In this document: positions 24,401 through 33,639 of the stretch, one piece after another
Position numbering within the stretch: the stretch's first letter is position 1
Layout of the letters: each line of letters starts with the position of its first letter
DNA from: Rhizophagus sp. LPA8_4_AMF
Taxonomy: Eukaryota; Glomeromycota; Glomeromycetes; Glomerales; Glomeraceae
DNA: 34,163 nucleotides
Direction: 5' to 3'
NCBI GenBank assembly: GCA_021464525.1
Contig: JADRCO010000417.1
Coordinates: 1 to 34,163, forward strand
Translations under genes and position numbers: made by a program
The notes under the pieces: generated by a model
What the model saw: only the letters and a program-made list of their open reading frames with translations
The model's database searches: none
Told to the model about the DNA's origin: nothing

Positions 24401-26760
24401 ATATATTCTCCCAGAAAAAGAACATTTCCTGATATGTATGTTCCGCCACAACATCAATCATACCAACTGAACTTGCATTTTGCAAGTCAGAACGACTTTG
24501 AAGCTGGATAGCATCTGAACACGTAAGAATTAAAATTTGATAAACTGCAATAAAAATAAATACATTATTAGACAAAAATAATAACAACAAGACAAAAGAT
24601 TCCATGCTTGAAATAGAAATATAATTTTAAGTTTTCGTTACATGATTTAGAAACAAATTTTTGTATAGTCCCCCTGCCCTTTAGATAAAACATCCACAAT
24701 AAATGTTCAAATGCGTTAACACAACGGAGCCTCAAGTCATAAACCATGCGTGGGAAATAAATCATCATTAGTCCCACTTCATGTTCAATTGTCTCCCTTA
24801 ATTGATGAAAGATTTCATCATACTCTCGTCCAATAAAACAATAGGCTTCAATAAACAATGGGATTTGTGATAGCGCGTGTGTGATTTCAACTTCATTTAA
24901 ACTAAAAAATATATTAATAAAATAAATGTTTATATGAAAAAACTTGCAATATCAGTACACATGCATTACTTTGAGATAGCCCAATCACTTGGGTTAAGGA
25001 GATTTTGAAATATTGGCTTGTATTTTTCTTCTTTATCCAATTTTTTAACGGAAGCGGCAAAATAACCAACACCACGTACTGCAATAGACAAATCTTTTGT
25101 TTTTTGGTCTTGTTCCTCTTTACTTAGTCGCTGATCTGATGTTTTTTTGATTTCCCCCGCAATATTATCGAATGTTAACATAAAATACTGAGAAAAATAA
25201 TTAAAATGATTAGTTTTCTTTTTTTTTTAAAAAAAAAAAAAAAATTTTAAGAAATTAAACCTACGTCAACACAATTGAATTCTTTGAATTCTGTGGCAGA
25301 ATTTAATACTTTTGCAATCTAAATTAAAAAAATTAACGCGTAATTGTTTGAATAAAATTGTTATATTGTTATGATTAAACCTTTACAATAACGTAACCTG
25401 TTTCAAAAAAGACCAAATAGCCTTAAATGCCGCGTTCTTAACTTCTGAATTTCGATGGACGCGTAATTTCCAAAGACATTGCCATATTTCTTTATACTCA
25501 AGTAAATAAAATTCACCAAATATATTTGAATGATCTATTATGTACTGGAGTCCAGCTGATGCAATAATAAGATAATTATGGTTTCGAATGAATTGAGAAA
25601 ATACAATGATAAACCCAAGCAATATGACGATACTAACTTTTAACTATACTATACATCCTATCATTTTCTACCATTGTAATACTGTTCATGATACATTTAA
25701 AAACATACTGATTTTCTTTTTTAATCGAATCCGGGTAAGCAAATAAAAATGAGTACAATCCTGTGAATGCTGCATCTGTTAAGGATTTTTCTTTAAGGTT
25801 GGCTAGAAAAACGCGAAGAATTTTATTTTTTTCAAAGTCGACATATTCTGGAAATCGATGAGCAAGTATTCCCAACATATCTAAAGCTCCCGCTTTGGCT
25901 GATAATAAAATATCTCAAAATTAAAAAAACACATATATGAATTTTGAAAACATTATTAAAAATATTGAAATATGACACCTTTTACTCCAGATGTACCCTT
26001 TGTTCTCACGAAGAAAATCTCAAGATATCTGCATAAGTATAATCGTATTCAAATAAATTCTAATATCGTACTTAATAAATAAAAGTAACAACGATTAAAG
26101 TTACCGTGAAATAATATCTTTAACATTCAATTTCTCAGGATCAATAAACCTTTTGCTTGAATCAAGCATCGCCATCATTGGCTTAAAAGATGCAGCTTTC
26201 ACGAAGGCCTCGTCATCAACGTTAAGAATTCCAAAGTGAACATTCTACCAATTGAATACAATAATCAGTTATATATCAAAATTTTTAACAATCTCTTATG
26301 TAAAATATAAACCTTGATGTTCTCTGCATATGGTTCAATATCAGATTTGATCTTCCGGATATAAAGGAAAAGAAATTCTAAAAGCGCAATTTTTGCCTTC
26401 GCTAATACTGGATCGGTAACTCGTGAAGTATCATTTAAAAATTTAATGATTCCAATTTGAGGTTCAAATAACAATTGTGTTGCAAGACCTTTTTTTAATT
26501 ATAAAGGTCACATGATTTGACATTTGGCGCAGTTAATTATACACTTTTTTTTAATTAAAAAATACTAATTAAAAAAAGATCAAATTTAAAAAAGTACCGA
26601 GCTCTTGATTCTCAATTTCATTAGAAACTATATGATCAATATCTTGGCTATATCTAAGAGCCTCACCAACGGCCTCGCCAAAACTCGACTTCTGCACTAT
26701 ATTTTGGCGACAATTCCCAAGTTCCTGCAAACAGTTTTGTAATTTATCTAAACCTGACAT
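9466..26760 (-). CDS. PRKDC: DNA-dependent protein kinase catalytic subunit (DNA-PKcs), 69 exons, 4,076 aa
   Basis: A PIKK-family Ser/Thr kinase that is recruited by Ku to DNA double-strand breaks and drives non-homologous end joining in the nucleus. ATG at 26760, TAA at 9466-9468. All 69 exons join in frame: 26598-26760, 26313-26488, 26105-26244, 25979-26028, 25638-25898, 25398-25555, 25265-25318, 24970-25187, 24642-24901, 23898-24544, 23322-23831, 22987-23239, 22777-22916, 22440-22709, 22142-22361, 21837-22064, 21040-21765, 20694-20974, 20547-20618, 20297-20473, 20182-20213, 19891-20113, 19740-19819, 19461-19664, 19159-19378, 18942-19091, 18684-18863, 18522-18622, 18371-18437, 18193-18302, 17951-18123, 17728-17885, 17579-17662, 17391-17501, 17096-17314, 16937-17020, 16611-16861, 16413-16545, 16131-16327, 15814-16033, 15670-15745, 15479-15599, 15242-15411, 15008-15150, 14698-14932, 14469-14621, 14307-14401, 14108-14233, 13867-14029, 13649-13797, 13487-13575, 13321-13423, 12999-13253, 12747-12938, 12584-12670, 12337-12492, 12172-12276, 11885-12103, 11716-11824, 11597-11644, 11348-11520, 11106-11276, 10911-11027, 10694-10841, 10360-10600, 10114-10280, 9940-10032, 9762-9872, 9466-9680. 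Helical HEAT-type repeats fill about residues 1-2780, FAT about 2790-3550, kinase about 3660-4000, FATC about 4044-4076. Active-site signs: Lys in KPKRISIL (about 3696), [10 protein letters not shown] (Asp about 3870, Asn about 3875) and IDFGHAFGS (Asp about 3889). DNA-PKcs rather than ATM, ATR or TOR is shown by [38 protein letters not shown] and a C-terminus ending GWQSWV. Family length is near 4,100, so the gene is complete. The exact splice choice is least certain at 18303-18521. Transcription is divergent from the MATA-HMG gene. Confidence 0.96.
9681..9761 (-). other. U12-type GT-AG intron in the DNA-PKcs gene (last intron)
   Basis: The donor reads GTATCCTTTA, the U12-type consensus, and a TCCTTAAC branch-site match lies at 9699-9706, about 19 nt from the AG. 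The intron is phase 1 and joins NPA to YIICDEL, which matches the vertebrate NPAVITCDEL block. Confidence 0.8.
11645..11715 (-). other. U12-type AT-AC intron in the DNA-PKcs gene
   Basis: 71 nt. The donor is ATATCCTTT and the branch site TTCCTTAAC (11654-11662) is a perfect consensus match ending about 10 nt before the terminal AC. No GT-AG pair here restores the frame. Removing this segment joins G to CT as an Ala codon and rebuilds IFAKEF, matching the vertebrate TFGKEF motif. Confidence 0.92.
15600..15669 (-). other. GC-AG intron in the DNA-PKcs gene
   Basis: The donor is CCAG/GCAAGA and the acceptor TTTAAACAG. GC-AG is a known minor variant spliced by the major spliceosome. No GT donor in frame is available, and the join gives TLDPGNTG within the low-complexity region before FAT. 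Confidence 0.8.
16328..16412 (-). other. U12-type GT-AG intron in the DNA-PKcs gene
   Basis: 85 nt. The donor is GTATCCTTGA and the branch-site match TCCTTAAC lies at 16348-16355, about 21 nt from the AG. An open frame reads through most of the intron, so it is easily missed. Only removal joins NNDCR to [11 protein letters not shown] in frame, matching the vertebrate TTCREQMYNILMWI region. Confidence 0.85.
19092..19158 (-). other. U12-type AT-AC intron in the DNA-PKcs gene
   Basis: 67 nt. The donor is ATATCCTTTT, the branch-like TCTTTAAC lies at 19101-19108, and the intron ends TTTAC about 9 nt later. It is phase 0 and joins LTLLQ to [12 protein letters not shown]. The unspliced frame stops five codons past the donor (TAA at 19144-19146). 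Confidence 0.85.
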
Positions 26761-28133
26761 ATTTATTTATATTAAAATAGCTTTTATTTATCATAAAAAG
26801 AAAAAAATGAAAAAAAAATTTGTTAAAGAAGTATAACGTGAAAAGAAAATTTTCGTTATTTAGTTCCGTTATTTCCGATAAACAATCATTTTGGCGTAAC
26901 TACGATATAATGTGATGCCATTGCCACGTGACATAATCTCGTGAATTATGAAATTACTTTTGCTGCGATGTTTTGAACTTTTATAATGACATCGATTATC
27001 GTATCACAAATGCAAGAAATGTAAATGATGTCTCTATATATCCAAATTGGCTTTCAAAGAAATATAATACTTTGCGCACGAGTATCAAACCGATACACCT
27101 GAGAGGAGAAATATAAATTATGGTGCGCCCGTTACCAGTAAACAAATGAATTAATAATTCATTTCAACATATATATATATAATATCTATAAACGTTTGCA
27201 TTTTTTAAAAAATATTTTCCTCTCCCGAAATTTTTATTAATTTATTTCAAATTTACTTATTACTTTTACGTTTGTTTATAAAAATTATTATCACGCAATT
27301 TTTTAATTTTATTGGTGTTAATTCGGAATAAATATTCCATAGCATAAGTTTTTAAAAGAATTTTAATCTCTTATTATATCACTCTTTGGAGTCTGAGTGT
27401 TGCCATTCGTGCAAGAAAAAATTTAAAAAGTGTACAAGTTTCGCAACGAAAGTCTATTTTAATCGGAAGCAATCTACCAAAAAGTAAAGGATATTCATTT
27501 AGCCATTAATAATTCTTTGATGTAATATTACGATATCCAAATAACATTTGTTTTTTTACTGTTACATTAGAATTCTATTTATCTTTGACATCTTTGACTC
27601 ATTTCTTTAACAGGATTGAAATGAAATTTTGTATAAAGGAATATCGGCGCAAGTTTACCCATGTTTAGACATTCTAATGAAGTTACTCAAGTGTAACAAA
27701 GAATTTTTAGTTTATATATAAACGAAAGATATTTGATTTAGCTGATTAGTACTTATTTATTCATTCATTGTGAAAAAAAACGAAAATTTTCCGTTCCTTG
27801 AGTATTTGTTTCGTTGCGATCTTTAAATTTATAATAAAAAAGAGCGATACAATAAATTTGTATCTTAAAATATGGGCATAAGAAAATTAAAAAATATTCA
27901 AATTTTTTAATCAGAGAATACCCATCCTAAATTCAAAAAAAAACGTGAGAATTAGTAATTGCAAATATTGCAAGCCTTTTTTTTTTTGATCTGAAAAAAT
28001 TCTCGTCCAATCAAATTTTTATTTTTTTGCATTTTAAAAAAAATAAGCTTAATATCCCACATTTATTTATATATAGTGAGATTTCTAGGTTTGATTTTTA
28101 TTTTTAAAAAAAAAAAATTTCTCCGCTGTAGTA
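26761..28133. promoter_or_regulatory. Divergent intergenic region between DNA-PKcs and MATA-HMG genes
   Basis: 1.37 kb with no open gene. It must hold both 5' regions. Candidate sites are a TATA-like TTTATATATAGTGAG about 60-70 bp before the HMG start (28063-28077) and a perfect 14-bp palindrome GTTTATATATAAAC at 27710-27723. Nothing decisive marks the DNA-PKcs promoter. Confidence 0.45.
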
Positions 28134-29039
28134 ATGGATATATTTCAACCGCAGTACTTTCCAAGAACAATTCTTGAGCTAGAAGGCGATAGGAAATTTG
28201 TCTTCATAGATCATCCTGACCATGGTCAACACCGTTTCCTCCTTCCAACAAAAGAGGAAATTTCCAAAGACTATTCTTATTATAGCGAACCCTCAAAAAA
28301 GAAATGGATTAATAGTTTTATGATTTTTCGCACTTATTTGCAAAAATCAAAACAAAAACAAGATTATTTAGTCTTGGGCGAAGTCTCCAAAATCGCTAGT
28401 GATGCATGGTCTTTTGCAACTAAAGATGTATTAGATGCATGTGGCGAACTAGAAACAAAATTAAGGGAAAGTTTTAAATATAAGAGATTTGTTCCTTATT
28501 CAAGCCACAATCCTAAAAAACCGAAAAAAAACAAATCTCCTTCTAAGAAACAATCAAGTTCACCTTATGCATTTCCATCATCAAGAGGTCAAGCTTATTA
28601 CCCTTCTCCTCCAATGATTACTACTACACCAATATTTCCCGATCTTATCATAGCACCTAGTGTATACCCATCATCTATGTATACACCTCTTACAACACCA
28701 TTGTGCATTTCAGTTGATGCTTCACAAATGAATATGCCTTTATTGACCCTCCCACCACCATCATTATCTTTGGAAGAAATGAATCCAATATTTTCAGATA
28801 GTTTGGAACAAAATCCATTATCTTTAACTCCTTCACAAATTTTCAGTGGTTTCGATCCAAATTTTCTTGGAAGTGAATTTAGTTCATCTATTCCACATTC
28901 ATTACAATTTCCCGAAGAAAGATTAACAGTTACACCGCATTTTAATATAGAATCTGAAGTTGCTTTGACGGAAGCGCAGCCAACATGGAATTTTGAATCT
29001 TCGATTTCACCTGAAGAGCATCAAACTTGTGACATCTAA
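28134..29039 (+). CDS. MATA-type HMG-box transcription factor, 301 aa
   Basis: An intronless frame with the ATG at 28134 and TAA at 29037-29039. Residues 55-117 form a MATA-HMG box: a basic start (SKKKW), the NSFMIFR signature in helix 1, EVSKIASDAW in helix 2 with the conserved Trp, and a third helix ending in basic KYKRF. A Lys-rich stretch at about 127-139 (KKPKKNKSPSKK) is a likely nuclear signal. The remaining 160 residues are rich in Pro, Ser, Thr and Leu, low in charge, and look like a disordered activation-type tail. The family binds DNA in the minor groove and includes fungal mating-type regulators. Such genes are multiplied in glomeromycotinan genomes, so a mating role cannot be assumed for this one. 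No homeodomain gene of the suspected MAT locus is nearby. Confidence 0.92.
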   Translation: MDIFQPQYFPRTILELEGDRKFVFIDHPDHGQHRFLLPTKEEISKDYSYYSEPSKKKWINSFMIFRTYLQKSKQKQDYLVLGEVSKIASDAWSFATKDVLDACGELETKLRESFKYKRFVPYSSHNPKKPKKNKSPSKKQSSSPYAFPSSRGQAYYPSPPMITTTPIFPDLIIAPSVYPSSMYTPLTTPLCISVDASQMNMPLLTLPPPSLSLEEMNPIFSDSLEQNPLSLTPSQIFSGFDPNFLGSEFSSSIPHSLQFPEERLTVTPHFNIESEVALTEAQPTWNFESSISPEEHQTCDI

Positions 29040-30373
29040 TGTTATAAAGTAAAAAGTTTCCTTTTCGAGTTTTAATTTATATCTCGTTTTTTTTTTATTT
29101 TCTTGCTTCTTTAGTCATCTTCATTTCTTTGCGTAAATATATGACCACGTATAAGTTTGCCAAAATTTTATTCCTCTTTTCTAATATTTGCTTAATATGG
29201 GACTGGTTTCCCTTGCTATCTTTAATGTTGTGCAAGAATGAATGTTTTTATGACAAATCTAGAAATTGAGTTCAATTTTAAATGTTGCTTGGTTTTATCA
29301 TAACTTCATTACCACTCTACTAGGTTATTTTAATAATTAATATATAGATATTTTGTACAATAGAATTACATTTTTAAATTAATTCTTGTAAATAGATTTT
29401 ATTTCATTGTAATTATGTTTTTCGAAGTATTTCTTAAAGATAAATCAGACCATTTTAGACTAAAGACCGTAAAACTGGTTTTATTAAGACCAATTAACAA
29501 TAAATGCTGCAAAATTGATGAACAAATTCTCAATGTTTTATGTATTATAATTGAATTTTCAATATTTTAAAATCCTGTAGTCATAAAAAGATGAAATTTA
29601 GTATACAATATCTGTAAATTTATTTTTTTTGGGCAGTATTCAAATATAATTCAATGCACTTTATTACTAAATATTAAGTAATGTGTATTATATAGTAGTA
29701 ATAGCCAAATATATTGATAAAGAAGCCTAGTATTTAGACAAATACACAAAAAAGAAAAAGAATAGCAAACCTATATATAGTAAAACCTATTCTATATAAA
29801 ACAAAAAGAAAAGGAAAAATATAGGAATTAGAAATAAAATAATGAAAGGTCCAACAATTTTATAACTATATAACTAACTTTGAAATTTGAATAAAAAGTA
29901 TTTTATTTATTGCCAGATTACATTAACTTTTCAAACTTTTTAGAATTACACAAATTTATATAAATGTAAACAATTATAATAACACTAACCAAATGTTTTT
30001 TTCTTTTTAATTAAACAATATAATAATATGAAAATACTGAATATAAGCAACCTCTGAATATAAGCAACCCCTATTTTATATTTTACTCAAATATAAGCAC
30101 TCCTTCTGAAAAATTTGTAAAAAAATAAAATTCTGATATATATATATATTAATTATATGGTAATTTAATGTATAAATATCATAGAATTATCAAATTATGT
30201 ATAAAATGTTTGTAAAAAAATAAATCTTCAAACAATATTAAGATAATTCAATTCCTACTATGTAATAAAAATTTCAAAAAAAAAATATCTTGGTCAATAT
30301 TACATTTATAGAAATGATATAAGTAACAAAATATTCATCTCAATAAAACAAATCTAACAAGTCTAAGATTGTT
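29040..30373. other. Intergenic, nothing recognised apart from short ATATAAGCA repeats
   Basis: The 3' flank of the HMG gene, then AT-rich DNA. Around 30038-30100 the motif ATATAAGCA occurs three times, the first two in the longer form GAATATAAGCAACC. It resembles the interior of pogo-like MITEs, but no ends are visible. Confidence 0.45.
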
Positions 30374-30480
30374 AAAATTCTCAAGATAGCAAAATTTAAA
30401 GCCAAAAAATTAATATTATTTTATTTATTTGAAATAAGAATTTATTATAAGATTTATTCACAATCAGATTTGATCTTATT
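30374..30480 (+). repeat. Dispersed repeat, copy B
   Basis: Shares TTCTCAAGATAGCAAAATTT, GCCAAAAA-TTAATAT and AGAATTTATTATAAG-TTTAT with copies A (6218-6350) and C (30780-31090), in the same order. Truncated at its left end compared with A. Confidence 0.75.
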
Positions 30481-30779
30481 ATAATGTTAGAACTAATTTT
30501 AACCTATAGATAAGGAGGGAAATCTAAGTATACTAGAAAAACTATTATTAAAGATAATATAAAAATTATCATTAACTAGTATAAATTCAGAAGTAAAAAA
30601 GTAAATTTATCTAAAAAAATATTCAAAACATCATTTAAAGAAGGAAAATCTGAAGGAATAATTAATCTATTAACAAAAGTTGATAAAATAAAAGAAATGT
30701 TAATCATAGAAATAGAAACTGAAATATAATTAAAATGAAGATCTGTTAAAATACAATCTTAATAGATAGTATAACAGGA

Positions 30780-31090
30780 TCCTGAATAATACTAAAAAAA
30801 TTCAGATTTGATTTTATATAAATCTTATAATAAATTCTGATTTCAAATGTACAGTCAAACTTCTATATAATCACCTCCTATATAATAATACCTCTTTATA
30901 AGCACCTTATTTTTGCTAACCTACATATTATTTTATTAGTAAATTTGATCTTTTATATAGTCACAACTCTATACAATTACTAATTTTGGCAGTATCAATT
31001 GGATGATTATATGGAGGTCTGATTGTATAAAATTATATTAACTTTTTGGCTTTAAAATTTGCTATTTTGAGAATCAGTAATTGGATTTTA
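30780..31090 (-). repeat. Dispersed repeat, copy C, split by a MITE
   Basis: The reverse complement matches copy A from AAAATCCAATTACTG to TTAGTATTATT. The match is interrupted only by the 174-bp element at 30852-31025, inserted between the blocks GTTAATATAA and TTTGAAATCAGAATTT that are adjacent in copy A. Confidence 0.8.
30852..31025. mobile_element. MITE, 174 bp, inserted in dispersed repeat copy C
   Basis: Terminal inverted repeats CAGTCAAACTTCTATATAAT and CAATCAGACCTCCATATAAT match at 19 of 24 positions over the longer arms. TA flanks both ends (30850-30851, 31026-31027). The interior is non-coding, with TATATAATCACC-like motifs inverted at each side. The ends resemble those of pogo/Tc1-type elements. 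Confidence 0.8.
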
Positions 31091-31192
31091 ATGATTTTAA
31101 ACTTGTTAAATTTAACTCATCAAGATGAATATTTAATACTTATATTATCTCTGTAGCTGCAATATTAATAACTGAAATATTTCATTTTGAAA

Positions 31193-31226
31193 TTTTTTTT
31201 TTTTTTCATAAAGCAACACATTTATT
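31193..31226 (-). other. AATAAA signal and poly(A) tail of the retroelement relic
   Basis: On the minus strand: AATAAA at 31226-31221, 14 nt, then 14 A residues at 31206-31193. This sets the element's orientation and its 3' end. Confidence 0.8.
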
Positions 31227-33290
31227 GAGTTTAGGTTATCAAAATGAGTTTAAAATAGATCTTTAAAAGCTCTCTACTCAATACCTCCAATAATATCCAA
31301 TAAATCATTCGTCATCTCAAAAGAGACCCTACGTATGCACTGTCTTGCTTCTAATTTTCCTACTGTGAGTAATCCTAGGGTAAACCACAGTGCTCTCAGC
31401 CTACAGAGGCCTCACAGTCAAAGGACAGCCAAAGACATGCTAGGTTACAAGGAATCGAAAAATAAAAAGAAAAAATTCTATCTAAACAACGCTAAAAGAA
31501 AGTACAAAAAGAAAATAAAACAAGAAAGCAAAAGAAAAAAACAAAGATCTATCTCAAGAATACTAAACTACCACTGTCCTCCATAAATCCTGAGGGGAAC
31601 CAAAGAAACGGTTGAAGGCAAGGGCAATTTAGTCTTAGACAAGTTTTTTGAGCGTCTTCTTCAAGGATTTGATTTCTGTGTACAAAGCCCGTTTGTTATA
31701 TTTTGACTCAGATTTAGGTGGCTTGTTAGTCAAAAGAGTTCTCAGTTTTTTTTTAGTATCATGAAGATTGGTGTACAACTTCTTACTTGAAGTTCTTGGT
31801 TTAATTGGTATAAAATTTGATCCAGAAGCTATAACCTTCGGATTCTTCTTCAGTTGATTAGTATTTGGTAAGGAAGAGTTAGTAATTGGTTTCCTCTTGC
31901 CAGCAAGTGATGTTGGAGTGGCATGGTGAGTCCATTTAAGATCCTGATCCAACTACTTGATCTTCTTTCCGATAACTGAAGTTAATTTGTTTCACGATTC
32001 AAAAAAAGTGATCAATTTAGTAGTATTGTCTGGAAGTTTAACTAGCTTGTAAACTTTCACATTGGCTTCTCTAAGGAAGGAATGGATATTGCCATCAACT
32101 TGTAGGGAATCATAGGTCATCGATACTGAAATATCGTATAAAGCCACTTGAAAGAGTTCTCTTCATTTTTGATCTTTCAGATTTCACGAGGTAGAAAACC
32201 ATCTCACATAAAAGTTTCCAAGAGGAGCAACCCAAGTGTTGCTATCGAATACTTGTTTGGCTGTATCAAACATCTCAGTCTTAACTCGTACTGTTAAATA
32301 TTTTTTTTGTGTCTTTCGGCTGACAGTAATAGTTTTTTTCCAAGTAAATAACTGCTGAAGGAGATACTGCGTAGTTTAAGCTGCTAGAACGTCATAGACA
32401 ATAATATCGTGAATCCTTGCAATATCAGGGCCCACTGCTTTATGTCCAGTAATTACATAATTTGCATCCTGTTTGTCAGTTTTGACCGCTTTTATTTCTT
32501 TCTTCAAAGTCAGACCTTTGTTGTTATCCAGTTTAGTCTCAATAACTTTTGTGGTAGGTTTCTTACCTTTAGTAAGATTAGAAGCATTATCACATGATGT
32601 AGCAAAGGAAGACGCATTTTATTTGTCTAGTGTAATAGTATTTTATTGTTGTTTAGCTGCATGTGTAGCCTGCGCCTTAGCTTTTTTTTCTCACATTTCC
32701 TTTTTGATTTAGACATCACAGGTATAAACAAATCGTCTTTGTTAACAGAAGTTGTGTCAAATGTTGATTGGTGCTCATCGCTATCTGCAGTAACCATACT
32801 GGGGTCAGCGTCAGGGGTAGATGAGATAAGCTTTTCAAATTCTGGATTATTATCACTATCTGAATCTACAGATTTGTCCATTATGATGTTATCAATATTC
32901 CCAGCATAGGTAAAAAGAAGAATCTCCATGATGGTATTATAGATGATAGATTTGATATAGCTATTGTCAAGCCCAATAGGGTCAGCAGTCTTTTCGTAAT
33001 CTTTAACTGAAGCACCGTATTCAACCTTTAATAATTTTTTCAACTATTACCTGTAAAAAAGGTCATCTTTTATCGTCAAAGGCGCAAATAACAAGTGTTT
33101 ATCTTTGTTGATGAAAACTGCTTCTAAAATAAGAGTGGCAAGGCTAATATCCCTTGTTTTTCAGTTTCATCAAGGTTTGCAAGCAGCTTTAGTCTGCATA
33201 TAAATAAAGGATACTCTAGAGATGCTTTTAAAGTTGGTTTCGACTTGCTTCTGGATATATTTAGTAAAGGTATTAATGAAAAAATAAAAA
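31193..33290 (-). mobile_element. Non-LTR retroelement relic: ORF1-like pseudogene with poly(A) end
   Basis: Read on the minus strand, a degraded coding region runs from about 33290 to the TAA at 31635-31637, with several stops and frame changes. Open pieces are 33043-32627 and 31952-31635, with traces between such as VAPLGNFYVRWF, LYDISVSMTYDSLQVDG and VYKLVKLPDNTTKLITFFES. A 3' region of about 430 nt follows. It ends in AATAAA (31221-31226) and, 14 nt on, a 14-A tail (31193-31206). A transcript-like 3' end joined to genomic DNA is the mark of target-primed reverse transcription. The protein is basic at its end (LKKTLKKL) like LINE ORF1 proteins, but I cannot name a domain. No reverse transcriptase is present. 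It may be a LINE copy lacking ORF2 or a retrocopied host mRNA. Confidence 0.65.
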
Positions 33291-33528
33291 TTTTTTCTGT
33301 GCAAAATTATGGTTTAGAGGATCATCAGAAAGATAATATTTTCATTATAAAATTTTTGTTATATAGGATCTAAGTTATTTTAATATTATTTGAGTTCTAA
33401 TATAACAAACAAAAAGAATCTCAAATATCTTTTATATTATACATATTACCAAATCTCAAATAATTTGAGATTATAGTATTCCAAATATACAAATTAATTT
33501 TGAATTAATATGTTATATAATTATACTA

Positions 33529-33585
33529 TTTCAAATTAATTATGTTATTTTAAATTAATTATGACATTTTAAATTAATTATATTA
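33529..33585. repeat. Three 19-bp tandem repeats
   Basis: Units 33529-33547, 33548-33566 and 33567-33585 share the core AAATTAATTAT, with two to four differences between units. A palindrome AATCTCAAA-TAA-TTTGAGATT lies just before, at 33452-33472. Confidence 0.75.
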
Positions 33586-33639
33586 CTACTGACAATACAA
33601 TATAGACTTAATTAATGATCTTATAATTTGACTTCTGAT

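Noticed and set aside
25556..25637. Apparent frameshift or second gene start near 25622
   Set aside because: Resolved as an 82-nt GT-AG intron. The join gives RMYSIVKTGLQYI, matching the vertebrate KRYAVPSAGLRLF block.
31335..31586. Lysine-rich 83-codon frame on the plus strand
   Set aside because: It is the complement of the T-rich 3' region of the minus-strand retroelement relic; its composition comes from that tract.
32409..32909. Hydrophobic, Cys/Phe-rich frames on the plus strand (possible membrane protein)
   Set aside because: They are antisense to the charged ORF1-like coding relic. Its Lys/Glu codons read backwards give Phe/Leu/Ser.
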